Positions 47,761 through 64,000 of a stretch of 64,000 nucleotides of DNA are shown here, piece by piece. The notes under the pieces are model-generated. The model was not told the DNA's origin, searched no databases, and saw only the letters and a list, made by a program, of their open reading frames with translations. Source of the DNA: Lithospermum erythrorhizon (lineage: Eukaryota > Streptophyta > Magnoliopsida > Boraginales > Boraginaceae); the NCBI GenBank assembly GCA_019722365.1, contig JADFUC010000992.1:186001-250000 (forward strand), read 5' to 3'. Position numbers and translations under genes: made by a program. Position 1 is the stretch's first letter. Every line of letters starts with the position of its first letter.

Positions 47761-49662
47761 AAGCTTTGGGATGAGCTGGTGTGAATCGTGAAAGTTCTCT
47801 TTATTATGCGGATTGCGACGATTGTGTAGCGGTCGTTTGCAGGATTGGGTTAAATGTGATTATCGAACTTGATGTTACTAGTGTGAGTTCTGCATGATGA
47901 TAATTGCAGAGGTTGCTGAAGCGATTCTTTAGATCTTTACTCGTGTCGTTATAATAATGTGTTGATTATTATTATACAACTTATTATCGAGCACAGAAAG
48001 AATTCATGTATCTGATGGCGTTGAGTTATATTTCATGTATGAAATTAAAGAGAACTATAATTAATGTATTTCTACCGATTACAAAGGGATTCCGTTTTAT
48101 GGCAGAATATCGATTGAACGAATAGAATCAATTAAATAGTTATTTGGTGGTTAGAAAGTAATTTAGTATTTATCGATAACTGAAAGATTATTGATATTGA
48201 CTCATTTACTATTTAATTAAGCTTAATTGAAGTAATTCAATAGCGACTTCATTAGTGTCTTAACGAACTAATAGAGTTAACGAGTCATTATCTTAGCAGT
48301 TCTAATGGCTTTATCGGGGCTTGTTTTAACTGTACTGTGTAAAACTTTAAGTTTTCATCGTAAGTTTTGTAGAGCTTTTTATAGCCTAATGGCAGCCACC
48401 GCCCCCAAATTATAGAAATTTTGGTTTCTAAGTTTTGTTAAATGCATTTGTTTCTTAGCATAGATTAGTTCTTGATTATTTATACGGGTGTGGACTAACT
48501 AGAGATAAATACGATTGATATTCTGACAAGGAGAATTTGAAGGGAAGTCAAATTCACGTTGTGAATTTGAGCGTGTGGATTTGGTGGAATTCTTTCATTT
48601 GCTTGGCTGTAGTCATACCGTATAATTTAATTATATGTTTTTATATAAATAATGTGCCATTTTAAGTCAGGAACTATGGTTGTATTTATACTAAATATAT
48701 ATCAATAGTAATTTTTTACCCGTTATTGAGCCAAATTAAGTTGGCACATTATTTATTTTATGCTTGTTTGTGTTTATCGATTTTTTATTTGATTAATTCT
48801 TGTTCATATGTTGTTGTTATTATGATGAATAAAATCACCATGTTCTTGATTATTGATTTACATACAAGTTTATGATGATGTATTATCATATTTTGTTAAC
48901 ATGGATTTTTGTTTCATAAATTAAAAGGAATTTAGTTGTTTCAGTTTGTAAGCGTGTTTGGGGTGATGTAAAATTTTGTAAAATTAAAAATAATTTTCTG
49001 GAACCCAGATAGCGTAGAAGATCTCCATTAAATTTCATAATTTTGGATTTTTTTTCTAAGTGCCTCGAAATAGGCCACGATATTTAGGATGTTTAATTAA
49101 TAATTAAATATAAAAAATTTATTTTAATGACGACGATGGTATTTATTCAAGAAATTATGGAGTTTAACGTGTTCGAATTTCATAGAATTTTGAAAATTTT
49201 TAAAACCTCCAAAACGATTTTACAAACGAAATTAAATTCATCCCCGAAAACGAGTTAAATATGGTATTATTACCATAAATCGGCCGACCGACTTCGGCGA
49301 CTCACAGGCGTCGATTAATGAAATATCGGGTGATTTTAGTACCAAATAACCTTGACGATGGCCAGGGTGGCGCGATGTCGGCGTCGACTCGTAGGCGATC
49401 GGCCGAGCCCGTTATGGCGTGTCTTTAATTTTAAGCGCACCAATTAGAATTTATTCCTTTATTTTGGTTTCTAAAATTACATGGGACTAGTTATATTTAG
49501 GTTTTTTATTGATTATTTGTCATTTTAATCAACTGAGTAATTGTAATTAATTATGTGATGACAATTAATTAATTTCCTTTATATTATCTTTTTAAAATTA
49601 ATTTAAAAAGTGATATAACGATTATGGTAAACAATTTCACTACTTAATGTATTTTAAATTTA
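47760..49662 (+). repeat. Large non-coding repeat unit, copy 1 (5'-truncated)
   Basis: Aligns with copy 2 from about 50,000 onward. Shared markers: TTAAATGTGATTATCGA, TCGTGTCGTTATAATAAT, GGCGTTGAGTTATATTT, TATCGATTGA, ATTTATCGATAACT, TATTGATATTGAC, a GTTTTCATC.TAAGTTTTGTA block, GATTGATATTCTGACAAGG, GGAACCCAGATAGC and GACAATTAATTA. The copy ends where copy 2 begins, at about 49,662, so the two abut head to tail. No protein coding was seen. Confidence 0.8.
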
Positions 49663-51985
49663 GGTTAAATCGATTAGGCCTACGATATACTCAGCTATCA
49701 TGTTATCTGGCTTTCTGTCTTTGACTATGACAGCTTGTCTGCGCCCCAGCGGGGATTATAGCGGCATATGTTGGGGTGCGAAATAGTATAGCGATAGATG
49801 TTGATATATTGGGAGGGATTTGTCCGTCCCTTGATATCTGAGGAGATCTCGAATTTCTGTAGCGGTTAGTGCTGATTGGTTTATGGAACGCCATAAGTAG
49901 CATTCGATTCATACTCGAGTAAAGAGATTTGTGGGTGTTTCGCTTAGCATAGTTAGCTACTGTTAGAGATCGCGTGATAAAGGAATTAATGAATGTCGTC
50001 CAGAGGCAGTGGGGTGTTGGAAATCAATGGGGAGTGGTTCCATTTATTTATGCCAGATTCAAACGATTTATTAGCTTCTTGATTCATTTACCGGTTAAGG
50101 TTAAATGTGATTATCGAGCTTAGTGTTCGAGCTTAGTAATTGTATATTACTTAGTGTGGGTTACCGTGATAATTTAAGGGGTTATGGCGATTGCTAGATC
50201 TTGCTCGTGTCGTTATAATAATAGTAATTGGTCAATTATTATTATTATCTGGCTCTTAATCGGCGCAGAAGGTCCCACTTAGCATCTGAGTGGCGTTGAG
50301 TTATATTTAAATGTATGAAATTAAAAGAGAACTATAATTGAGAAGTATATTTATAAAATTCTGAGGATTACGTTTTATGTAGAATATCGATTGAGCAAAA
50401 TAGAATCGATTAAATAGTTATTTAATTGGTTCGAGTAATTTAGTATTTATCGATAACTTGAAAGATTATTGATATTGACTTCATTCTTATTTAATTAAGC
50501 AATTAAATAGTTCAACTCATTAGCAACTCATTAGTGTCTTAGCAGACTAATAGGAGTTAGCGAGTCAGGAAACTAATCTTAGCGGGTTGCTTATCGGGCT
50601 TGTTTAACTGTACATATAAGCAGGCTTTAGGGGTTTTCATCATAAGTTTTGTAAAACTTTTTACTTTGAAACCACAGTAGCTTCCCCACTTTGGCGAAAT
50701 TCCCGAAGAATTTTGGGGTTTTGGTTTTGTTAAGTAAGCGTTTCTTAGCGTAGATTAGTTAGCGATTGGCCACTCTGGTGTGGGTAGCCCCAGAGATATC
50801 ATGCGATTGATATTCTGACAAGGGCGAAGGGAAGTCAATTCGCGTTGTGAGATTTGGAAGCGTGTAATGGATTTTGGTGGAATTTCTTTCCCATTGCTTG
50901 TAAGTCACTGCATTTAAGTATAATTTAATTATGTGTTTTTATATAAATAATGTAGTATCCTTTAAGATCACTTGGAAGCCCATGGATTTGTATTTATACT
51001 CATATATCGTAGTAATTTTTCTTCGATGGTATCGAGGCCGAGTAAAAGTTCTTTCACGTTATTTATTTTATCTTGTTTAATGTTTATCGATTTTTTGTGA
51101 TTAATTCTTGTTCATATATTTAATTGATAAATATATGATGAGAATAAATCGGCAATGTTGCTTGATTATTGGTTCTGCGTAATGTTCTGAGTTTATGATG
51201 ATGTATTATCGTATTTTGTTAACATGGATTTTGTTTAATAGAATTAAAGGGCGATTTAATTGATTTTTGTTTCAAAAGCGGTTTTGTAAAACGTGTTTTG
51301 GGGCGTGTAAAATTTTTTGTAAAATTAAAAATAATTTTTCTGGAACCCAGATAGCACGTAGAAGATCTCCATTAAGGTACCATAATTTTTTGGATTTTTT
51401 CTAAATTACACTCAAAATAATTTTGATATTTAATTTGTTTAATTAATAATTAAATATAAAATTTAATTTTAATGAGCGACCCGGTGGTATTTATTCAAAA
51501 GAAAATTATGGAGTTTGCGTGTTCGAATTTCATAAATTTTGAAAATTTTAAAGCCTCCAAAACAAATTTTACAAGCGAATTAAAACAAATCTTTGAAAAC
51601 CGAGGTTAAATAATTGTATTACCATAAATGCGGCGGCCAGAGCTTCCGGCGACTGCGGGCGTCCGTGTCTTGCTCGAGTGATTTGTTTAAAACGTGGGAC
51701 GATGTGGGAGTGGCGGGCGGCGGTAATCGGCGTCGACTCAACGTCGGTAGGCAGAATTATAATGATGTACGATTTGAAAGCCCCACAATTCGAATTTATT
51801 CCTTATTTTGGTTTCTAAAATTATGGGACTAGTTATATTTCGGTTTTTATTGATTATTTGTCATTTAATCCAACTAATTAATTGTAATTAATTATGTGAT
51901 GACAATTAATTATTTCCTTTATATTATATCTTTTTAAAATTAATTTAAAAGTGATATATGATTATAGTAACAATTTCACTACTTA
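49663..51985 (+). repeat. Large non-coding repeat unit, copy 2 (about 2.3 kb, fullest)
   Basis: Starts TTTAGGTTAAATCGATTAGG (a piece also found before copy 3) and ends CTACTTAATGTATTTTAG. It contains ACATATAAGCAGGCTTTAGG, a TATA-like word followed by a leader-like GGGTTTTCATCATAAG region (50,610-50,650), suggesting a promoter such as those of LTRs. Differences from the other copies are many one- to four-base insertions and replacements, often adding G or C. No open reading frame is conserved between copies. Confidence 0.8.
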
Positions 51986-53649
51986 ATGTATTTTAGAATA
52001 TATTTGTGATAGATATTTTTCTATAATATGTATATAGTTAATAATTATTAGTATAATTATTAATTGGCAATGTGTATTATGATAATTAAGTTTATATTAA
52101 TTATTTAATATGTGTAATGACATGGATTAATTAATTTGATAATTACAAAACATGCATTTTCGATGCCATTTAAAATATTTATTAAGTTCATTTATGTGAT
52201 TTAATAAAGTGCACATATTTGTAATGGTGATTGGAATGAATTCTATAGATATGGCCCGTTTATTTATTTTCGATGCAGAGGCAGTAATGTTGTAAATGGC
52301 GGCCGAGTCATATTTCTTTATATTTATTTTATTTCTTGTTTCACCACTTGAAGCTTCTTCACAAGATGGGTTAGTATATAAATATTGTAACAAGTGAAGA
52401 TATTGAAGATCATTTCACGGTGGTGATGCTGAGTGGACTCGGATGGAGTCAGTACAAGATCTGAAATTAGGACTTATGTTAGTATTTGAGTAAATCATAA
52501 TAGGTTAAGAGTATATCGTATATCTCTTTGAATGTGCGTTGCTTGTTTATTTTCATATTTGCATGTATTGCTTGATTATGTGCTAGTATGAATGAGTAAA
52601 TGAAAAGCAAGTAATAATAATCTCACAAATAAGAAATTTAAGCAAAGTGTCGAGCCAATTTTAAAGTTGTGCAATCGGCTGCATCAATTGGGCACACCGT
52701 GATGGCGGGTGTTCACAATGTTGCATTTGATATGACAATGGATCATGTTAGTGATTTCAGCCCCAACGTTGTGGGCTTTCGGATGATCAATCCAAATGAA
52801 CTACTTTGGTTTAATTGGTATCTTAACCGGTTTCGGAGGCTAAATGTTGGGTAGCATCACATGAAGATGCTAGTAACACAAAGAGTTATGTAGTTTTACA
52901 TAATTGGTTGACAACCTACTATTATAAGCTGGATTCAAAATGTAGCGGTGTTAGTTTGAATTTAAGTGCCAATAGGTCTTGATACTAATATATTTCGTGA
53001 GATTTGAGTAGTAGTATTTGCTTTACAATTTATTTGTAAGTGTTTTAGCATGATAGTTTCTTGAGTACATTATTTTATTTACTTATTCTTGTAGAATTAA
53101 TATGGCTACCCATTATTATTTGCTACTCACAGAGCTTCGACTTATTTCGGCACTTGAAAGTGCAAAGGCTGAGCAACTCGAATTTTGTGAGTGGTCACCG
53201 AAACTTGAGAATCATTCTCGAAGCGAGAGGGCCCGAATACGTCTTTGAACAAATATTTATATTATTGCTTCTTATATTTTAATATATTTGTTCTTTATAT
53301 TTATATGTTTGAATTTACATATAATATACATGCTTAGTGTATCCTCTCGATGAGTGAAAGTTAAATCCACTAGGTTGAGTACATGTTTTTACAGAGAGGT
53401 AACATGAGCTGATGATGCACTGCTGAGCCTAGAAACATAGGATAGCCCAGGCGCAGTGGGATCTTGATAGTTAGGGCGTGAGCATGCCAGCCCAACATGG
53501 TGTTTTTGATTAGTGATCAAGATTGATCACGTTAGCTGTGAGGACTAGATCGTCACAGGTGAAATTTGCCCGATGCAGTGGTAGGGGCTGGTATGTGGCC
53601 AAGCAATTCATAGAGATGTATATCATTGTCCTATGACATTTGTTTAGAA
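51986..53649. mobile_element. Unique segment between repeat copies 2 and 3, possible internal region of a non-autonomous LTR element
   Basis: Flanked by copies 2 and 3 in the same orientation, the arrangement LTR-internal-LTR. It contains no recognisable gag or pol. A 61-codon frame at 52,669 (MQSAASIGHTVMAGVHNVAF) is open but not recognised. The right part (53,400-53,640) is GC-richer, with CCCGATGCAGTGGTAGGGGC and GGTATGTGGCC words. No primer-binding site was identified, so element status is inference. Confidence 0.4.
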
Positions 53650-55025
53650 TTTAGGTCGTCGATTCTTAGACCTACGATATATAACTTCTCGTGTTATCTG
53701 AGAAGCTCACATGTACTTTGACTATGACGAAGCGTGCACTTAGCGGGATTATAAGGCATATGTTGGGTCCGCAGCGATGGTATAGCGATAGATGTTGATA
53801 TATTGGGAGGGATTTGTCCGTCCCTTGATATCTGTAAAGGAAGATCTCGAGACTCTCGCGCGGTTAGTGCTTGATTGGTTTATGGGACGCCCGTAAATGC
53901 TTATTCGATTAAATACTCGAGTAAAGAAAGTTGTGGCAGGTGTTCGCTGACCTTACACTTCTTATGGATTCTTTCTGTTAGAGATCGCGTGATAAGGAAT
54001 TATGAATGTCGTCAAGAGCGAGTGGGAGTGTTGAAATCAATGAGAATTGGTTCCATTTATTATGCAGATTCTGACAATTGTGTAGCAGTGAATTTTACAG
54101 TTAGGTTAAAATGTGATTATCGAGAACTTAGTGTTCAACTTAGTAATTGTATATTACTAGTGTGGGTTCATGATAATTTAAGGGGTTATGAGCGGTGCTA
54201 GATGCCTAACTTCGTTAATCGTTATAATAATAGTAATTGGTCAATTATTATTATTATCTGACTACTTGATATCGAGCTAGAAGGGTCACACATACGGTGG
54301 CCGTTGAGTTATATTTCATGTATGAAATTAAAGAGAACTATATAATTGAAAATGTATTTCTCGATTACAAGGAGTTACATTTTATGTAGAATATCGATTA
54401 ACAAAATAGAATCAATTAAATAGTTATTTAATTGGTTAGAATAATTACAATATGGTAACTTGAAAGATTGATATTGACTTCATTACTATTTAATTAAGCA
54501 GTAAATGGTTCAGCTCGTCGCGACTCATTAGTGTCTTGAGGAAGCTAATAGAGTTAGCGAGTCAGTATCTTAGCGGGTTCAGCTTATGGGGCTTGTTTTA
54601 ACTGGCCACATATAAGCGCAAACTTTAGGGTTTTTTCATCATAAGTTTTTTGTAAACTTTTTCACCCAAAAACCCTAGTAGCCATCCCACTTTGAGAATG
54701 CTCACACGAAAGAATTTTGGGGTTTTCCCGGTTTTTGTTCGTCACTTGTTTCTTGTATAGATTAGTTCTTGATTCGGCCCCTCACGGGTGTGGACTAATA
54801 GGGTATCATACGATTGATATTCTGACAAAGGAGGCTGAAGGGAAGTCAAATTCACGTTGTGAATTTGAGCGTGTCGGATTTTGGTCAGAATTTACTCCAT
54901 TGTGGCTATGAAGTCCTGCATTCGTATAATTTAATTATATGTTTTTATATAAATAATGTAGTATCGCTTTAAAGATCGCGGAACTATGGTTGTATTTATA
55001 CTCATATATCCATAGTAATTTTTTC
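53650..55025 (+). repeat. Large non-coding repeat unit, copy 3 (3'-truncated)
   Basis: Begins GAATTTAGGTCGTCGATTCT, aligns with copy 2 through TATAGCGATAGATGTTGATA, GGGAGGGATTTGTCCGTCCC, GAGATCGCGTGATAA and the ATATAAGC leader block. It stops after CATAGTAATTTTTTCTTCAA at about 55,025, losing the last ~960 bases of the unit. Confidence 0.8.
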
Positions 55026-55149
55026 TTCAACTAGATCCAATGACTTAAATGTTCCAAAATACAATTCACTACTTCATAACAATATAACTTTCTCACACTA
55101 CAATAAAACTTCTAAAAATACAATTCAATAATTATTAATTAGTGTATTA

Positions 55150-55394
55150 CTCCCTCCGTTTTTTTAGTTATCGTTTTAGCCAAAGAAATTTGTTTGAAAA
55201 TAGTTGTCGTTTTAGAATAATAAATAACATTTTTACGTTATGATGTATTTTTCTTATTTTTCTCTCTAAATTAACAATGATGATATTGTTTGTCGGTTGT
55301 CGTTTTACATTTTAATCTGACTTTTTTTAAGCTCATTTCTTTATTTAATCTAAGTACAAATGACTAAAACTACAACTAAAAAAAACAGAGGAAG
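55150..55394. mobile_element. Intact Stowaway-type MITE, 245 bp
   Basis: TA, then CTCCCTCCGTTTTTTTAGTT and ATCGTTTTAG at the left. The right end is CTAAAACTACAACTAAAAAA followed by AACAGAGGAAG and TA. The terminal inverted repeats span about 30 bp. This is the best-preserved member of the family also seen at 20,690, 21,571 and 28,065. It is non-coding. Confidence 0.85.
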
Positions 55395-55844
55395 TATTTA
55401 ATTAATGTATTTCCAACTTAGCATGCTACATTATTATGTAAAATATTTTTCTATTGGGGTCGAATGTATATATCAAGATCGAACATAAAACTAAGATTTG
55501 CGTATGGATTTGGAACGCCTAGTTGAATTTCCGAGTTGATATTGTCGGTACTTTGATTCAATCCAGACTCGATAAAAGAGCTAATATTGTAAGTTTAGGC
55601 ACATTTTAGACTCACACTGCGGCGGGGGGATGATTAGAGGCATTGGGGGATGCGTTTAGCGTGAGGATGATTAGGTGTAGATTTAACTTGGGATTAAAAG
55701 TTAGTGGGATGAAGTCTGGCGCCCAATTGGTGGGTCCATGACAATAGAAAAAACAAAAAAGCGGTGGATTCACTTTGACTCCAATTACAAAATAGTTTTT
55801 ACACAATAATGCTTAATCTAAAAGCTAAAAAAAGTTATCTCACT

Positions 55845-56725
55845 TATTTTTTTATTTTTAAAATTATAAATAAATTGTGGTTTGTGTCGTTGGACCTGAA
55901 AAAAAAATCAGTTTTTTATGTATGTTTCTTATTATGTATGTCTTCAGTTCAGTGATTAGCTAATATTGTATATTAAAAATTTATAATATTATTTAATGTA
56001 TTATGAAATAATATAATTTTTTGAAATTCAAAAATAAATATTTTTGATGTTAATTAATTTTCATATCGATTGTTATAGTAATAAAATAAAGATGAAATGA
56101 AAAATATGGTGGGGTATATGTTGGAGTGATGTGGAAGGGGAGAGAAAATAATTTGGCCAGCACTTGATAGCGCACTGTTGTGGTTGTTGGTAAAGGAAAT
56201 TAAGGTGATGTGGTAGGAAAGAATTGTCGAATTTGACCACGGCTAGCTGGATGATGTAGGTATCACGAGGGGGATCAGATAAGGTGACGATTGGATTATT
56301 GTAGAGTTAATTGGGTGTGAGTGTGTAAATGTGGTAGAATCAATTGATCAAGGGATTAATTTTTTAGCACCAAAATGTGGGGCCGATTGGGAATATAATG
56401 AAAGCAAAAGAAAAAAAGTACCAACCCCATGCATGGCTAATAGAGCAGCATTCTTGATTGATTGTTTTATTTTTCTCTTTATTTTAAAATCGTTTTTTGT
56501 GTGTTAACAAAATAAAAATATCTATTATTTTTAGGATATAAATAAAATTGGGTTTGTGTCGTTTGGATCATAAAAAATTTGATTTTTTACATAATTTTTA
56601 TTAATTGTATTAAAATATTATGAATTTTTTGAAATTTAAAAAAAATATTTTGTGAAAGATAAAATGATATGGAAGAGAAAAAGTAATTTGGCCAAATGAC
56701 ATTTCTCTTATAAGCGTCGATAAAA
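55845..56725. repeat. Duplicated AT-rich block
   Basis: The sequence around GGTTTGTGTCGTTGGACCTG, an A/T run with GTTTTTTATGTA, ATATAATTTTTTGAAATT and AAAATAATTTGGCCA at 55,876-56,165 recurs as GGGTTTGTGTCGTTTGGATC, TGATTTTTTACATA, ATGAATTTTTTGAAATT and AAAAGTAATTTGGCCA at 56,549-56,695. Copies are in the same orientation and diverged. It may be two remnants of one transposon family. It lies in the upstream flank of the FabG gene. Confidence 0.5.
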
Positions 56726-56968
56726 GTGGGTGTTATTTGAGGGTGATAAAGCGGCAGGAAAGAACACCGCTGTTGTAATGCGTCTGGCTCATCCATTAAG
56801 TTGTGAAGAGAAAGATGAGGTGCTTTACACGTAATCTTGGTATGCATCGCCTGTTTCATCAACCTCCGGAGCTTCCAAAGCCAAGTCCACTATTTATTTA
56901 AGCACCCCTAATTATTTCATTTGATTTCCTATCTATAATAAATCATATTATCATTGTTGATTATTATT

Positions 56969-61807
<4,839 letters not shown>

Positions 61808-62900
61808 AATAGATTGGAGTGAGCTACACCGACTTCTTCAGTCCCAATGAAGCTGCAGGCAGGTCTCAGCTTTGTTTGCTTAAGAAAAGGTTCTGTATGC
61901 TTTAGTGTGAGTTTTCCAAATTTGAGAAATTTTATGATACCATACAATAAATTGAGTGATTTTGAGTTTTCTTGAATCTTCTATCTGCACAATTAGAATA
62001 CAAAGTAAACGTAGCACCCCTCTTTTTGTAGCCGGTATTGTGGTTGTTAAAGTTTAGTTGCTATACCCAGATGGACGTCAGGAGACTGAACGTTTACCAT
62101 ATAGAAGTTTTAAACAACCTCCATATAGCTTGTTTCCTTGTTCTTTAACATATGTGAAGTTATTTTAATTTGAATATCAGAAGTTCATCAGGGAAACTTT
62201 TGAACTATACTTGTCAGCTGTGCTCTACATGGGGTAGAAATCGGACGGAAGTGGTTTCCCTTACTATTGATTAGAAATAGGATTGAAAGATTTCGTTAAA
62301 ATTGTTTGTAAAGTAATCAAAGTATATGCTTTGCAGAGCCTGAATCTTCGAAGTTTTCGCGTAACATGATGAATCTGCAATTTATTTATCTCAGTTCTTA
62401 AACAATGGCACTTTTCTTGCTTGGAAATGTTGCACCTTCTTTTTCTTCAGAACACAAAAAAATCCCCCACCCAACCCCAACTGGCATGTGTATAACTACC
62501 TCAATACTAGACTCACCTAGTATAGGTTGGTATGCAAAGTTCCCTCTTTAATAACCCAATTAGCACTAGCATGTTCACATAATTTGTTGCATCATTTTTA
62601 CTTTTGCTTTGGTAGTGCACCAATCACCCATTAAGTAGAACTGTAGAAATACTTAAAGTCATTGCAATCCAATGAAAGTGCAACTACAAACCTGCAATTG
62701 AAGAAGAAATGCAATCGAAGGGACTTGGAAACAATATTAGATATCATTAGGCTACAAGATCATTCAACATATATATATATATATATAAGTGAGGTGTCCA
62801 AAGTATATCTCAAAATCACATTTCAGACCACTTGCAATTTTTCCATCTATTTCAATTCTCAGTTTTTCTTTTCTTACAACATAAAAAAACATTTTCCATA
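61808..62900. other. Intergenic, with a TA dinucleotide run
   Basis: 3' flank of FabG and 5' flank of the phosphatase gene. A TATATATATATATATATATA run lies at about 62,768-62,787. There is a C-rich tract at about 62,465. No other gene was seen. Confidence 0.45.
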
Positions 62901-64000
62901 ATGGAAAACGAAAACAAAAACATCTCATGCCAAACACTCCCTTCTCTCCTCTCCTCCTTCGTCGACACTTTCGTTGACTTTTCAGTCAGCGGCGGCCTCT
63001 TCCTCCCTCCTCCTCCACCACCACCGGAAACTTCCACCACCACCCTCCAAACCATATTCCCTCAACCTACCCGCCTCGTCGCAATCGGAGACCTCCACGG
63101 GGACCTTTACAAAACCAAACAAGCCCTCCGTCTCGCCGGACTCATAGACTCCGGCGACCACTGGTGCGGCGGCGCTACCACCCTCGTCCAAATCGGCGAT
63201 ATTCTCGATCGAGGCGGCGACGAGATCAAGATTCTGTACTTATTTGAGAAGCTGAAGAGGGAAGCTTTTATTACAGGAGGGAGAGTTATTTGCATGAATG
63301 GGAATCATGAAACTATGAATGTGTCGGGAGATTTTCGGTACGTTACACGTGAGGGGCTTGAGGAGTTTAAGGAATATTTGTTTTGGTACAATGTAGGAAA
63401 TTGTATGAAAAAAATGTGTCATGGGTTAATTGGTAATTTTGTTGATCCTTTAGATGGGTTGAGGGATTCTTTTCGGGTGTCCATGGTTAGGTCGGAGGAG
63501 GTATTAAGTGGTATCAGAGCTAGATACGCGATGATTAGGCCGGATGGGCCTATAGCTACTAGGTTTTTGTCGGGGAATCAAACGGTTGTTGTGGTGGGGG
63601 ATTCGATTTTTGTGCATGGGGGGTTGTTGCCTAACCATGTTGAGTATGGTTTGGAGCGGGCTAATGAGGAGATTAGTGAGTGGATTAGAGGAGTGAAGGG
63701 CGAGGTTGAGAGGGACTTGGTTAGAGGGAGGGATTCGATGGTGTGGAGTAGGAGGTTTTCGAGTGAGTTAGCTAAGGATTGTGATTGTGCGATGTTGGAG
63801 CATGTGATCAAGACGATTCCTGGAGTGAGGAGGATGATCATGGGGCATACGATTCAAGAAAGTGGGATTAATGGAGTTTGCGATAATAAAGCGATCAGAA
63901 TTGATGTGGGGATGTCTAAGGGGTGCGGTAATGGATTGCCTGAGGTTCTCGAGATTATGGGGAATTCGGAGGTGAGGATTTTGACGTCGAATCCTCTGTA
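62901..64000 (+). CDS. SLP2: Shewanella-like protein phosphatase (SLP2-type), partial at the window end
   Basis: One open frame from ATG 62901 to the window edge (over 366 codons) without introns. PPP-family metal and catalytic motifs in order: AIGDLHGDLYKT (about residue 60), QIGDILDRGGDE (about 96), MNGNHETMN (about 133), VHGGLLPNH (about 242) and MGHTIQESG (about 315). The N-terminus SLLSSFVDTFVDFSVSGGLF followed by a Pro run lacks an obvious transit peptide. It therefore fits SLP2 better than chloroplast SLP1. SLP enzymes are bacterial-like Ser/Thr-fold phosphatases found in plants but not animals; Arabidopsis SLP2 is tyrosine-specific. The coding GC content is higher than in neighbouring genes at the 5' end. 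The C-terminus lies outside the window. Confidence 0.92.
   Translation, partial: MENENKNISCQTLPSLLSSFVDTFVDFSVSGGLFLPPPPPPPETSTTTLQTIFPQPTRLVAIGDLHGDLYKTKQALRLAGLIDSGDHWCGGATTLVQIGDILDRGGDEIKILYLFEKLKREAFITGGRVICMNGNHETMNVSGDFRYVTREGLEEFKEYLFWYNVGNCMKKMCHGLIGNFVDPLDGLRDSFRVSMVRSEEVLSGIRARYAMIRPDGPIATRFLSGNQTVVVVGDSIFVHGGLLPNHVEYGLERANEEISEWIRGVKGEVERDLVRGRDSMVWSRRFSSELAKDCDCAMLEHVIKTIPGVRRMIMGHTIQESGINGVCDNKAIRIDVGMSKGCGNGLPEVLEIMGNSEVRILTSNPL

Noticed and set aside
51614..51832. 72-aa ORF in repeat copy 2
   Set aside because: The frame is not kept in copies 1 or 3.
62852..63841. Minus-strand ORFs at the right end
   Set aside because: Shadows of the phosphatase gene, which reads perfectly on the plus strand with all PPP motifs.

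Overview
The window is nuclear DNA of a flowering plant, almost certainly a eudicot. It has AT-rich intergenic DNA, genes split by GT..AG introns, Stowaway-type MITEs, Ty1/copia retrotransposon relics, and plant-specific proteins: a chloroplast 13-lipoxygenase, a plastid FabG, CDKG, BiP and a Shewanella-like phosphatase. I cannot name the species.

Layout. 1-2.4 kb holds an AT-rich repeat (copy A), a broken auxin response factor first exon (minus strand) and one small possible gene. 2.4-4.7 kb is intergenic, with a short SMC6-like exon relic. 4.76-10.04 kb is a minus-strand GH27 alpha-galactosidase-like gene whose exons are recognisable in order but frameshifted in places. 10-13.9 kb shows nothing definite. 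13.9-17.5 kb is a badly decayed Tnt1-like copia element (minus). It is followed by an isolated Myb-domain gene fragment (17.70-17.88 kb) and copy B of the repeat at the window start. 20.6-23.2 kb holds MITEs, one nested in another, and a minisatellite of about 130-bp monomers. 23.79-27.45 kb is a 9-exon 13-lipoxygenase (plus), clean except for exon 7. 28.57-33.20 kb is a second copia element (minus) with short LTRs. 33.2-38.3 kb is AT-rich and contains a perfect 37-bp inverted repeat. 38.32-41.04 kb is a CDKG/CDK11 (PLTSLRE) kinase (minus); its first large exon is clean and its later exons are disrupted. 43.25-46.07 kb is an intact, divergent BiP/HSP70 gene (minus). 47.8-55.0 kb holds three copies of a non-coding unit of up to 2.3 kb, LTR-like in arrangement. 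56.97-61.81 kb is an 11-exon plastid 3-oxoacyl-ACP reductase (plus). 62.9 kb to the end is an SLP-type protein phosphatase (plus, cut by the window edge).

The genes do not form an operon or an obvious cluster. Two serve plastid lipid metabolism: FabG in fatty-acid synthesis, and 13-LOX in oxidation of polyunsaturated fatty acids on the jasmonate/oxylipin route. BiP serves endoplasmic reticulum folding and has upstream elements resembling unfolded-protein-response sites.

The most striking property of the window is uneven sequence integrity. BiP, the phosphatase and most FabG and LOX exons read perfectly. LOX exon 7, several alpha-galactosidase exons, the 3' exons of CDKG and all the large repeats carry many small indels and substitutions, often introducing CG dinucleotides. 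Either local pseudogenisation or poor consensus accuracy in the assembly could explain this; I favour the second for part of it. I saw no convincing new multi-gene system. The best candidates for novelty are the repeat module that lies beside fragments of unrelated regulatory genes, the 2.3-kb repeat units, and the divergent BiP with an IDEL terminus.
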